Assembly: GCF_007565055.1 (NCBI RefSeq)
Contig: NC_044560.1
Span: 47,357,530-47,421,529, forward strand
Direction: 5' to 3'
Length of the DNA stretch: 64,000 nucleotides
Source of the DNA: Rhinopithecus roxellana
Taxonomy: Eukaryota > Chordata > Mammalia > Primates > Cercopithecidae
Under the pieces are notes generated by a model. The model did no database searches. It saw nothing but the letters and a program-made list of their open reading frames with translations, and was not told the DNA's origin. Below, in pieces: positions 34,321 through 45,164 of the stretch. Made by a program: the position numbers and the translations under genes. Within the stretch, counting starts at the first letter, position 1; each line of letters opens with the position of its first letter.

Positions 34321-36075
34321 GGAATAAACTTAACAAAATAACTATAGGACTTGTATACTGAAAACTAGAAAACATAATTGAAATAAATTAAAGAAGACCT
34401 AAATAAGTGAAAAGACATCCCATGGTCATGTATTGCAAAACTTAATATTGTTAAAATAGCAACACTTCCCAAAACAGCCTACAAAGTCAACGTAATTCCT
34501 ATGAAAATCTCAGATGGCTTTTCCCCACAGAAATTAACATGCTAATTCTAAAATTCACATGGAAATGAAAGGACTTCAAATAGATAAAACAGTCTTGAAA
34601 AAGAAGTATGAAGTTGGAGGACTCACAGTTTTCAATTTCAAAACTTACTACAAAACTATAGTAAGTAAGACAGTGTGATATTGGCAAAGGGAAAAGCATA
34701 TAGATCAATGGAATAGAATTAAAAGTCCAGACATAAAAATTCTTATGTTTATGATTCATTGATTTTCAGCAAGAGAGTCAAGACAATTCACTGGGGAAAG
34801 GTAGTCTTTTCAACAAATGTTTGTACAACTGGATATCCACAGCAAAAGAATGAAGTTAAACTCCCCTACCTCACACCACATACAAAAATTAACTCAACAT
34901 GCTTTATAGCCTAAATGTAGGAACTGAAACTAAAACACTGTTAGAAGGAAACAGAAGTAAAGTTCTATGACCTTAGATTAGGCAACAGTTTCTTAGATGT
35001 GGCAACAAAAGTTCAGGTGATAACAGTAAAAATAGCTAAATCAAAAATAAATACATTTTAAATAGATTAATCAAAATAAAAGACTTTTGTGCTTCAAAGG
35101 ACATTATCACAAAAGTGAAATTGAAAATCATGTATCCAATAAGGAACTTGTACTCAAAATGTATAAAGAACTCTTACAACTCAGTAATAGAAACACAAAT
35201 AATCCAGTTTTTAAAATGGGCAAAGTATTTGACTAGACATTTCTCCTAAGAAGATACAGAAGTGGCCAACAGCACATGAAAAGATTTTCAACATCATTAG
35301 GAAATGCAAATGAAAACTACAATGAGATATCACTTTATACCTACTAGCATGGCTAGCATTAAAAACAACAACAACAACAACAACCCAAAATACCAAGTGT
35401 TGTCAAGCATGTGAGGAAATTAGAAACCTTGTACATTGATGGTAGGAATATAAAATGGTGAAGCTGCTGTGGAAAACTCTGGCAGTTCTTCAAAAAGCTA
35501 AACACAGAATTACCATATGATCCAGCAATTTTACTCCTGGGTATACAACCAAAGGAGTTGAAAGTAGGAACTGTAACAGATACTTGTATGCCAATGTTCA
35601 TTGCAGCATTATTCAAAATAGCCAAGAGGTGGAAACAATCCAAGTGTCCATTAACAGATAAATGAGTAAACAAAATGTGGTATACACATACAATGAAATA
35701 TTCAGTTTCAAAAGGAAATGAAGTTCTGATACATGCTAAAACATGAATGAACCTTAAAAACTTTATGCCAAGTGAAGTAAGCCAGACACAGAAGAACAAA
35801 TATTGTATAATTCACATACATCAAATATCTAGAATAGGCAAATTCATAGACACAGAAAGAAGATTAGAGGTTACCAAGGGCTAGAGAGCAGGGGAAGGGG
35901 GATTTAAAGTTATTGTTTAGTGGTTACAGAGTTTTTGTATGGGGTGATCAAAGTTTTGGAAATAGTGGTGATGGTTGCACAAGTGTGTAAGTGTAATTAA
36001 TACCACTGAATTGTACACTTAAAGTTGGTTAAAATGGCAGATCTTATGATTTTATCACCATTAAAAAAATTAATA
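34321..36075 (+). mobile_element. L1MB-like 3' half, sense
   Basis: ORF2 from 'aggacttgtatactgaaaac' to the C-terminus, then a 3'UTR with 'ctgaattgtacacttaaagt' and 'ggcagatcttatgattttat' ending in A. A (CAA)n run at 35368-35383 interrupts ORF2. It is inserted between the two parts of an antisense L1M. Confidence 0.8.
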
Positions 36076-36077
36076 TT

Positions 36078-36835
36078 CAAATACAGCAAAGACTATTGAA
36101 TTTTACACTTTAAATGGATAAATTATGTTATATAAATTGTATCTCAATAAAGCTGTTAAAAATGGGCAAAGGATTTGAATATAAATTTTTCTAAAGAAGA
36201 TATACAAGTGGCCAAGATGCACATGAAAAGATGCTCTACATTATTAGTCATTAGGGAAATGAAAACAAAACCACAATGAGATACCACTTCACACTGACTA
36301 GGATGACTATAATTACAAAAATAAAAACAAAAAAACTAGACAACAGTATGTTTTGGCAAGAGTGCAGAGAAACTGGAAGCCTTATGCCTTGCTGGTAGGA
36401 ATGCAAAATAATATGCACCCAATTTCCAAAACAATTTAGCAATTCCTCAAAAGTTAAACAGAGTTACCATTTGACCCAGGAATTTCACTCCTAGTGATAT
36501 ACCCAAAATAACTGAAAACATTTATCTATACAAAAACCTGTACACAAATGCTCAAAGCAGCATTATTCATAAAGCCCCAAATAGAAATTAACCCAAATGT
36601 TTATCAACTGATGAATGAATACATTAAATGTGGTATATCCTTACAATGGAGTACGATTTACCCATATAAAGGAATGAAGTACCTATAGATGCTTCCATGC
36701 TACACCGTGGATGAACATTGAAAACATTAAGTGAAAGAAAGCCAGACACAAAAGGCCATATATTGTATGACTGTATTTATATGAAATACCCAGAAGTGGT
36801 AAATCTGTAGAGCAGAAGGGAGAGGACTGTATACT
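36078..36835 (+). mobile_element. L1MC-like 3'UTR piece joined to an ORF2 fragment, sense
   Basis: 36085-36160 is an L1MC-type 3' end ('ttacactttaaatggataaa', 'ttgtatctcaataaagctgt'), followed immediately by ORF2 sequence ('aaaatgggcaaaggatttga') that should lie upstream of it. This is an out-of-order arrangement, either a tandem or a rearranged copy. Confidence 0.7.
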
Positions 36836-36839
36836 GAAA

Positions 36840-37672
36840 GCATTTTATTAGAAACAAAAATTTGAATTGTTATATATTTTTGGCAGAATGACCCTTTTAT
36901 CATTGTGAAATATCACTCTTCATCCCCAGCAATGCTTCTTGCCTTGAAATATATTTTGTCCGAAAACAATATAACTACCCTGTTGGTTTTGGTTAGGCTT
37001 GTATTGTATTTCTTTTAACATACTTTTATTTTCAACCCTTTTCAACCCTTCTATATTCTTACATTTACATTATATTGCTTGTAAGCACCATGCAGTGTTT
37101 TGTGTGTTTTACATTCTTTGTCTTTTAATTGGAATTTTGTTTGATTTATTTAGTCTTTGTATTTTAACTGGAATCTTTATTTCATTGAAATGTAACGTAA
37201 TTACTGATTTATGTGGGTTGAAATCTACCATTGTGCTACTTCAAAAATATGTTCTGCCTTTTCTTTCTCTTTCTTTATTTTTTATTTTTATTTTAGAGGT
37301 GAGGTCTCACAGGGGCTATTCATAGGTGCTGATCAGAGCACCAACAGCTCCAAACTCATGGGCTCAAGAGATCCTCCAGCCTCAGCCTCCCCAGTAGCTG
37401 GGACCACAGGCATGTGCCACCACGCCCAGCTCTGTTTCACCTTTTCTATGTTGTTTTTTTCTATCCTTCTTTTCTTCTTTGAGTTAATTTTTTAATTATT
37501 TTATTCTTTTCCTATTCCTTTAGTGTTTATCCTGGAGATTACATTGTGCATACTTGATTTTAAAATCTAATATGACAACTATAATAATGTAATATAATGA
37601 TAATTTAATATAATGATAAATGTCATTATGTATGTACTCAACCCAAGAAATATAAGAACCTTAGAACATCTT
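36840..37672 (-). mobile_element. L1M ORF2 start and inter-ORF spacer, antisense
   Basis: The + strand text 'ttttggcagaatgacccttt', 'ggcttgtattgtatttcttt' and 'ttttaattggaattttgttt' is the antisense of the L1M endonuclease N-terminus and the spacer before it. It is interrupted by an Alu-related monomer at 37285 and by the L1PA at 37673, and resumes at 39080. Confidence 0.7.
37285..37432 (-). mobile_element. Alu-related monomer (FRAM or AluJ right arm), antisense
   Basis: 'ggggctattcataggtgctg' retains the 7SL-derived segment that is absent from left Alu arms (sense form 'tgtgaatagccac'). It is followed by 'gggctcaagagatcctccag' and 'ccaccacgcccagct'. Diverged and internally deleted. Confidence 0.65.
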
Positions 37673-39079
37673 TTATTTTTTTATTATACTTTATGTTCTA
37701 GGGTACATGTGCACAATGTGCAGGTTTGTTACATGTATATACATGTGCCATGTTGGTGTGCTGCACCCATTAACTCGTCATTTACGTTAGGTATAACTCC
37801 TAATGCTATCCCTCCCAGCCCCCCATCCCCATAATAGGCCCCGGTGTGTGATGTTCTCCTTCCTGTGTCCAAGTGTTCTCATTGTTCAATTCCCACCTGT
37901 GAGGGAGAACATGCGGTGTTTGGTTTTCTGTTCTTGCAACAGTTTGCTGAGAATGGTGGTTTCCAGCTGCATCCATGTCCCTACAAAGAACATGAACTCA
38001 TCCTTTTTTATGGCTGCATAGTGTTCCATGGTGTATATGTGCCACATTTTCTTAATCCAGTCTGTCATTGATGGACATTTGGGTTGGCTCCAAGTCTTTG
38101 TTATTGTGAATAGTGCCATAATAAACATACGTGTGCATGTGTCTTTATAGCAGCAATGATTTATAATCCTTTGGGTATATACCCAGTAATGAGATGGCTG
38201 GGTCAAATGGTGTTTCTAGTTCTAGATCCTTGAGGAATCACCACACTGTCTTCCACAATGGTTAAACTAGTTTACAGTCCCACCAACAGTGTACAAGTGT
38301 TCCTATTTCTCCACATCCTCTCCAGCACCTGTTGTTTCCTGACGTTTTAATGATCGCCATTCTAACTGGTGTGAGGTGGTATCTCATTGTGGTTTTGATT
38401 TCCATTTCTCTGATGGCCAGTGATGATGAACATTTTTTCATGTGTCTGTTGGCTGCATAAATGCTTTCTTTTGAGAAATGTCTGTTCATATCCTTTGCCC
38501 ACTTTTTGATGCGGTTGTTTCTTTTCTTGTAAATTTGTTTGAGTTCTTTGTAGATTCTGGATATTAGCCCTTTGTCAGATGGGTAGATTGCAAAAATTTT
38601 CTCCCATTCTGTAGGTTGCCTGTTCACTCTGATGGTAGTTTCTTTTGCTGTGCAGAAGCTCTTTAGTTTAATTAGATCCCATTTGTCAATTTTGGCTTTT
38701 GTTGCCATTGCTTTTGGTGTTTTAGACATGAAGTCCTTGCCCATGCCTATGTCCTGAATGGTATTACCTAGGTTTTTTTCTTGGGTTTTTATGGTTTTAG
38801 GTCTAACATTTAAGTCTCTAATCCATCTTGAATTAATTTTTGTATAAGGTATAAGGAAGGGATCCAGTTTCAGCTTTCTACTTATAGCTAGCCAGTTTTC
38901 CCAGCACCATTTATTAAACGGGGAATCCTTTCCCCATTTCTTGTTTTTGTCAGGTTTGTCAAAGATCAGACGGTTGTAGATGTGTGGTGTTATTTCTGCA
39001 GGCTTTGTTCTGTTCCACTGGTCTATATTTCTGTTTTGGTACCAGTACCATGCTGTTTTGAAGAACCTTAGAACATCTT
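37654..39079 (-). mobile_element. 5'-truncated L1PA with perfect 19-bp TSD
   Basis: The body 37673-39060 is on the - strand, ending 5' inside ORF2. The duplication 'aagaaccttagaacatctt' is exact at 37654-37672 and 39061-39079. The sequence is much less diverged than other LINEs here and keeps long ORF2 frames (38262-39155 and 37886-38206). Its 3'UTR ('gggtacatgtgcacaatgtg', 'gccatgttggtgtgctgcac') fits a mid-age L1PA active in early catarrhines or Old World monkeys. Confidence 0.95.
37886..39060 (-). pseudogene. C-terminal part of L1 ORF2, one or two breaks
   Basis: Carries the ORF2 region downstream of the reverse transcriptase plus the Cys-rich C-terminal domain. An open frame of 297 codons (38262-39155) reads 'TKINSRWIRDLNVRPKTIK' and 'WWDCKLV' and stops shortly after. 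The last part (37886-38206) reads 'DWIKKMWHIYTMEHYAAIKK' to the terminal 'MFSLTGGN'. The first roughly 33 codons of the 297-codon frame are host flank plus TSD, not L1. There is no promoter or endonuclease/RT domain, so no retrotransposition activity is expected. Confidence 0.88.
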
Positions 39080-39371
39080 GACTCCATTTATTACCCTCCC
39101 AACTTTTGTGCTTTGTTGTCATGTATTTTAATTCTCGATGTGTTTTATACAACACAACACATTACTGTTGTGTTTTAAGCAGCCAATAATAATTTAAGTT
39201 TCTCTAAGGCTTATCTTTTCTGTTGCTCCTTCCCTTCTGTATCTCCAGGCTTCTGTGCGGTATAATTTCCCTTCTGCCTGAATATCTTTAGTATTTTCTT
39301 CAGTATGCATCTGCTCTCTAAAAATGTCTTGAGTTTGCCTTCATTTTTGAAATATTTGATTCTAGGCTGCC
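39080..39371 (-). mobile_element. L1M ORF1 C-terminal region, antisense
   Basis: 'gtgcggtataatttcccttc' and 'tcttgagtttgccttcattt' are antisense to the L1M ORF1 C-terminus. This is the right-hand end of the L1M interrupted by the L1PA. Confidence 0.65.
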
Positions 39372-39721
39372 AGCGATGGGGTTTAGGATACATTACCCCA
39401 AAACGTGCCACCTCAGCATGTTAAGAAACAGCAGAAGCAGAGAGATCCTTCTGACCTTCCACCCTTCTTGCCCTTCTTCCCTGAAGCCAGGAAGGATTTT
39501 CTGACCTTCCCCCAACACAGGTCACAAGACCCGCTTGTGACAAGTACCCTCTCTATACCACCGGAGGAAAGAGATCCTGATTCCTGAATACGAAGGGTCA
39601 CAGAGAAGAATCTGAGCAATCGGGCCTTGCTAAGTTTCCCCCAGTTTATTACCATTAGGTCATACCCTCTTTGTCCTATATGTTTCTCCACAACTGTCCA
39701 TTCCTCATCAAATCTGGCAAA

Positions 39722-39753
<32 letters not shown>

Positions 39754-39890
39754 TCAGATTTAACTCTTTCTTTGGTCTTTGTATTCTTTGGAAGACTCTC
39801 GTGTCTTGTAAAGCTTAAATAATTTGTATGCTCTTCTTTTGTTAATCTGTCTTTTGGTTGTAGGTGCTTCAGTCCTGAACCTAAGATGAG
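39372..39890 (+). mobile_element. Probable solo LTR, ERV1 class
   Basis: Composition and text ('agaaacagcagaagcagaga', 'ttttgttaatctgtcttttg') resemble class I LTRs. It contains an (AAAAC)n run at 39730-39752 and sits directly after the L1M. There is no internal retroviral sequence. The family and the exact ends are not certain. Confidence 0.5.
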
Positions 39891-40300
39891 TGAGAAAAAG
39901 ATGTTTTTCTCCTCTAAACCAGTTAGTTTGTCTACTCTATTTTACTTTTAAACTGGATGTGACTCATCACGTTTATTTCATAAACCTCCGAGGGTTGCAA
40001 CTGGTAGGTTGAAAAACACTGCTGTAGACTGAGCTTCTGGTCATCCAGCTATTTCAAGCCATCCTGAGAAATCAGGTGGTTCCCATAGTGAAGAATCTCT
40101 ATCAAGTTTGCCAAACACTAACCACTCCAACAGAGAAGGCCTTTGGAATCCACACTTAGTCCTCAGTTTCCCAGTCTCCACAGGCTGAGTCTGAGCCAAA
40201 CTTCAGAATTACAAGAAAGTTTCTACCTAATAAAGGAACCAGAAATCAGACTATTCCTGTTGCCACTCTAATCACAGGACTGAAAAAATGTACAGAGGGT
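39891..40300. other. Unassigned
   Basis: About 400 bp with no gene or family recognised. Confidence 0.4.
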
Positions 40301-40301
40301 G

Positions 40302-40432
40302 CTTCTTATCACAGGTTCCGCATTGTGGATCAAAAATATTCAGAAAAAAATAACAATATAATGATAAAAATAATGCAAATAAAAAACTAATACAGTATAA
40401 CAACTATTTACATACTCTAGATCAGCAGTCCC
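40302..40432. mobile_element. Tigger-like DNA transposon, left part
   Basis: 'ttccgcattgtggatcaaaa' and 'atattcagaaaaaaat' followed by 'caactatttacat' is the left part of a Tigger-class element. It continues at 40718. Confidence 0.6.
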
Positions 40433-40717
40433 CAGTGTTTTTGGCACCAGGGACTGGTTTCATGGAAGACCTCAGTCAGATCATCAGGCATTAATTAGAT
40501 TCTCATAAGGAGTGGGCCATGTAGATCCCACACGCGCAGTTCACAAGTGTTCGCACTCCTGTGAGAATCTAATGCCCATGCTGATCTGACAGGAGGTGGA
40601 GCTCAGGTGGCAATGCTTGCTCACCTGCCACTCACCTCCTGCTGTGCAGCCCAGTTCCTAACAGGCCAAAGACTGGTACTGGTCTGCAGCCTAGGGGTTG
40701 GGGACCCTGCTCTTTAT
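40425..40717. mobile_element. MER1-like hAT-Charlie transposon with 8-bp TSD
   Basis: The body is 40433-40709 with inverted ends 'cagcagtcccca' and 'ttggggaccctg'. The flanking 8-mers 'ctctagat' and 'ctctttat' agree at six of eight positions, as expected for an old hAT insertion. Interior 'ggcattaattagattctcat' and 'ctgacaggaggtggagctca' match MER1. Confidence 0.85.
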
Positions 40718-40882
40718 TACTTATAAGTCATCTAGAGATGACTTAAAGTACACAGGAGGATGAGTGAAGGTTAGATGCAAATACTACACCATTTTATGTC
40801 AGAGACTTGAATATCTGCAGATTTTGATAATTGTGGGGGTCCTGGAACCAACCCCTCATGGACACTGAGGGAGAACTGTATA
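40718..40882. mobile_element. Tigger-like DNA transposon, right part
   Basis: 'taagtcatctagagatgact', 'gatgcaaatactacaccatt' and 'tgggggtcctggaaccaacc' complete the Tigger-class element interrupted by MER1. Confidence 0.75.
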
Positions 40883-41284
40883 TTAAATCCCTTCCAACTT
40901 ACGAAGTCACTGACCCACCTTAGCTCTCAAAACCTGAGTAGAACCAGGTGGAGGTAGGCTGAGGTAACCATAAAATTCCGAGATTCGCTCATAATTTTAA
41001 GCATTTATTGAGTGTCTACTTCATGCAACTCATCTCCATAATGTATGGCACTCCCCTCAAAGGAGGTTGACTTGTGTGACCCTAACAGGACTTTCTCTTT
41101 ACTGTGGATTGTTGAATGAACGCCACCAACACATGTTTACTGTTTTATCTCCACATGTCTACTATTCTTCCTTTCTTCACTAATTGCCCAAGCCACTTCT
41201 GTGTGACCCCATGCATTCTAGCTACTCTAATACTCTCAGTCAGGTCATTGTCAAACACGTTCGGGAGTTTGGGAGCCATTGTTT
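40883..41284. other. Unassigned, possible MIR/L2 scrap
   Basis: 40998-41035 ('aagcatttattgagtgtcta') looks like an antisense MIR or L2 terminus. The rest is unrecognised. Confidence 0.4.
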
Positions 41285-41800
41285 TCTTCAGTGAATATTA
41301 ATTGTATGTTTATTACATGTTAGGTACTGTTCTAGGTTCTAGAAATGCAGACCCTACCATTGTAGAACCCTGTAAAGTAAGGAAGACAGATAACAAATAA
41401 ATATCTAATCCTGTTAGGTCATGGTGAGGGTATGAATAAGGATAACAGGAAAGAGAAAAACAGAACATGATGGTGGTGTCTTAGAAAATGTGGTCAGCAA
41501 AGCTATCTCTGAGGTGGTAAAAGCTGTGCAAAGATCTCAATGATGTGAGAAAGTGAACCATGAAAAAACTCATTGCACATGCACTTTCAGGTAGAGAATA
41601 GCTAACACAAAACTCCTGCAATTGAAGCAGACTTGGACCATTCAGAGAAGAGCAGAGGCCTGTGTGGCTGAATCACAGTGAGCAGGAGAGGGGCTGTTAG
41701 GAAATTAGGTCAGACAGGTGGTTAGGAGCTAGAGTATGGGGCTGGGTGTCATTTCTATGTCTTTAATGTGACTTTAGTAAGTGGATTGTTATTTTAATGT
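41285..41800 (-). mobile_element. L2 LINE 3' region, antisense
   Basis: 'ttattacatgttaggtactg', 'ttctagaaatgcagaccc', 'gacagataacaaataaatat', 'gggtatgaataaggataaca' and 'ctgagcagg'-like text lie in L2 antisense order. Confidence 0.6.
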
Positions 41801-41919
41801 TTATCTTTCTTGTATGTAACTAACAATGTAGTTTTATTTCTCCAGGGTTTCTTAATCATTAGTTTAAAAATCTGGACATAAACAAATTTAATCCAAACTA
41901 CAGCCCTAGAAATAACATG

Positions 41920-42075
41920 GGTCTTAGGATCAAATTGGCTTAACTTTTGGACCCATCTGTAAAATGAGGATAAGTTGCTCTGTCCATCTGGTTGCTATGA
42001 GGATTAAATGACATAATATATAAAATGAAAGCATTCAGCACAGTGCCTAACACTCAGATGACACTCAGATTTTAG
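41920..42075 (+). mobile_element. MIR fragment, sense
   Basis: 'cccatctgtaaaatgaggat', 'tgctatgaggattaaatgac' and 'agcacagtgcctaacactca' are the MIR 3' half. Confidence 0.8.
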
Positions 42076-42119
42076 TTTTGTGTTACCAGAGCACAAGATA
42101 GTGGAGGGTGGGGATGAGG

Positions 42120-42370
42120 GTCTCTGGGGGAGACCAAGATTAGCTCACATCAGGCACTGTCTCACATGCTAAATTGATGATGAGATTTTATCCTGATGGT
42201 GAGGCCCCTTTGAAGAGTTTTGAGAAGGAGAGTGAGAATGAGATTATTTAGTGAAAGGTGGATTTGTGAAGATGGTGGCAGTGGTGGGAAAGGTTAGGGA
42301 AGGGTCAGGAGACAGCAGTACCAACAAGAAGGCCACTGCAGTACTCTTGGTGAGAAATGAGGAGAGCCTG
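42120..42370 (-). mobile_element. L2 fragment, antisense
   Basis: 'gatgagattttatcctgatg' followed by 'ttgaagagttttgagaagga' and 'ggccactgcagtactcttgg' matches antisense L2. Confidence 0.55.
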
Positions 42371-42375
42371 CATGG

Positions 42376-43612
42376 TGTGCAAATATTTTCTCCCATTCTG
42401 TAGTTTGTCTCTTCACTCTATTGATTGTTCCTTGACTGTGGAGAAGCTTTTTAGTTTGCTGTAATATCGTTTGTCTATTTTTGTATTTGTTGTCTGTAAT
42501 TTTTGGTTTATATCCAAAAATCATTGTTCGGACTAAGGTCATGCATGAAGCTTTTCCCTTATGTTTTCTTCTAGTAGTTTTATAGTTTTGGGACTTATAT
42601 TTAAATCTTTAATCCATGTAGAGTCAATCTTTGTACAAGATGTGAGATAAAGGTCTAATTTCGTTTTTCTGCATGTGGATATTCAGTCGTCCCAACATCA
42701 TTTATTGAAGAGATTGCTCTCCATTGTGTGTTTTTGGCATCTTTGACAAAAATCAAGTAACTGTAAATGTGCAGATTTATTTTTGGGCTCTCTATTCTGT
42801 TGCATCGGCCTATGTGTCTATTTTTATGCCAGTACCATACTAATAAGGAGCTAATATTAAAAATATACAAGGAACTCAAACAACTTGATAGTAAGAAAAT
42901 AAATAACCTGATTTAAAAGTGGACAAAGGATCTGAATAGACATTTCTCAAAAGAAGACATACAAATGGCCAACAGGTATAAGAAAAAATGCTCAAAATTT
43001 CTAATAATTAGAGAACTACAAATTAAAACCACAATGAGACATTACCTTACACCTGTTAGTATGGCTATTATCAAAAAGGCAAAAGATAACAGGTGTTGGT
43101 GAGGACCTGGGGAGAAGGGAACTTCTGTACAGTGTTGGTGGAAATGTAAATTTGTATAGCCATTATGGGAAACAGCATGGAGGTTTCTCAAAAACTTAAA
43201 ATTAGAACTGTCGCAGATCCAGCAATCCCACTACTGCATACATATCCAAAGGATATGAGCTCAGTATGTTGAAGAGGTATCTGCACTTCTGTGTTTATGC
43301 AGCACTATTCACAATAGCCAAGATATGGAATCAAACTAAGTGTCCATCATCAGCTAAATGAATAAAGAAATTGTGGTCTATGTATACAATGGAATACTCT
43401 CCAGCTTCAAAAAAGAAGGAAATCCTGTCATTTGCAACAACATAGATGAACATCAAGGATATTACACTAAGTGAAATAAGCCAGGCAGAGAGACAAACAC
43501 TGCATGATCTCACTCATATGAGGAATCTAAAAAAGTGCAATTCCTTTAAGTAGACAGTAGAATGGTGGTTACAGGGACTGGGGGAGGGGAATTGAGGAGA
43601 CGCAAAAAAAAC
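42376..43612 (+). mobile_element. Twin-primed L1 (5' part inverted)
   Basis: 42841-43612 is L1 ORF2 3' sequence in sense orientation ('ggagctaatattaaaaatat' to 'ctcactcatatgaggaatct'). 42376-42840 is the neighbouring upstream ORF2 segment on the - strand ('ttttctcccattctgtagtt' to 'atgccagtaccatac'). In an intact L1 the end of the inverted piece and the start of the sense piece are only about 15 bp apart. This is the classic product of twin priming. The 3' part ends early, in the 3'UTR, at a (CAA)n-like tail. It is L1M-type in age. Confidence 0.88.
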
Positions 43613-44784
43613 AACAACAACGATGAGAACCTTTGCTCCTGGGAAGTGAGGGATGGGAAATGGATTTGAGACGCTTCAGTTCCCAGAGCTGTTCATGTGT
43701 TGGTGCCATCAAGAGAGCTTTGGCCTCTGTCTACGCGGCCTCTCTCCTTCTGCACCTGCCTGTCTCCTCCTTACCCTCATCTTGAGCATCTTCAGCTCAG
43801 GGAAGCCCTGACTTACCCTCAAGCTGGCTTCAGATGCCTTTCCTGTTGTTTCTTCCTTTGCTCCTTAGCTCTCCTGGAAAGATGCTTTCCTGTAACTCCC
43901 CCTCACCTCCCTTCTTGGCAGGACAGCAAGGAGTGCAGTCCCTTCTCTTTTTTGAGGAGTGCTCAGTCAGTGTTAGTTGCTCACATTCACCCTGGCATTG
44001 TGATTTCCAAACAGAAGTCGGTTAAGCCTTGGGAATGCTCCTGTGTTCACTAAGAACCATTCATCCCTTGTAATTACAAGGTCCCAGGTTTTAAGACCAA
44101 TCTGCATTCTTTTAATGTCAGAACAGCATGTGCCCCATAACAAGAATATGTCCCACTGCCCAGACTTATTGTTTCGGGATTATGGTTTCTAAGAGGAAGC
44201 TGGCTTTCATACCCAGTAACTAGGTTGCTGTTGTTTGGCCTCCATCCTTGAAAACTTGTAATTTATTGATTTTGATATTCACATTGTGTCCCATCACAAG
44301 ATGTGCAGTTAACAGAGGCAGGCCTGAGATTAAGAATGGCCTGGGGGAATGATTCGAATAATTAAACCTGCTCCTTGGGTAGCATAGCAGGCACATTCAC
44401 CCTGGGAGTCTATTGTGTTTAAAATATACTTTAACAAATTATATCCCCAACAAGCTAGGATGCCCCAAACAGGAGCACCTTTCAGGTTGCTCCAAGAAGA
44501 CAGTTACTTACAGCAAACCAGTGAGTGAGGGAAGGACCATATTTCAAACCTGAAACAAAGAAAAATGGGAAGACAAGCAAAGAGGGGCCTTGTCAGCAGA
44601 ACTGTTCCTTTCATTAGAGATTCATGGTTCTCTACTCAAGATCTGGCATTCTGGGAGCAAGATGGGCTGGGGGAATAGCAGAAAGAGGATTTACACACGA
44701 GGAATATTGCAGACACAGCACACATAAGCTCTAGAATCAGAAAGCTCAATATTAATACCATCACTACTAATACTTACATCAGCA
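43613..44784. other. Unassigned, weak L2 resemblance at start
   Basis: 43720-43900 ('ctgtctcctccttaccctca', 'tcagggaagccctgactt') weakly resembles sense L2. The remainder, including 44200-44470, is unrecognised and repeat-poor. Confidence 0.4.
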
Positions 44785-44985
44785 ACAACAATAATAATAG
44801 CAAACACTTACGTAGAACTTAGTTTGGCAGACACTGTTCTAAACACCTTATGTGTATTAATTCATTTCATCCTCATAGCAACCCTATGAGATAGGTGCTA
44901 TTATTATTATCCCCATTTTACAGAGGAGAAAACCAAGCCATATATAAGTTAAGTAAATTGTCCAAGGTGACGTAAGTAGTGAGTG
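44785..44985 (-). mobile_element. MIR, antisense, well preserved
   Basis: 'agacactgttctaaacacct', 'tcatcctcatagcaacccta' and 'ccccattttacagaggagaa' appear in antisense MIR order. Confidence 0.88.
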
Positions 44986-45014
44986 GTGGTGGTAGTCTCC
45001 AAAGTTAATTTTCT

Positions 45015-45160
45015 TAGCTACTTGGCTTATCAGCTACTCACCTTGGGCAATTCATTTAAGGTCCTTGATTTAAGTTATCTCACCTATCAAATGAGGCTAA
45101 TGGTACCAACATGGAAGGAGTATTCTGAGTGGTCAAATAGTACACATTCAACAAATAGTG
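45015..45160 (+). mobile_element. MIR, sense
   Basis: 'ctactcaccttgggcaattc' and 'tcacctatcaaatgaggcta' match sense MIR, 30 bp from an antisense MIR. Confidence 0.7.
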
Positions 45161-45164
45161 GGCA

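Noticed and set aside
37285..37432. Possible 7SL RNA pseudogene
   Set aside because: The 7SL-like 'gctattcatagg' segment also occurs in FRAM and AluJ right arms, and the 7SL S-domain is not present.
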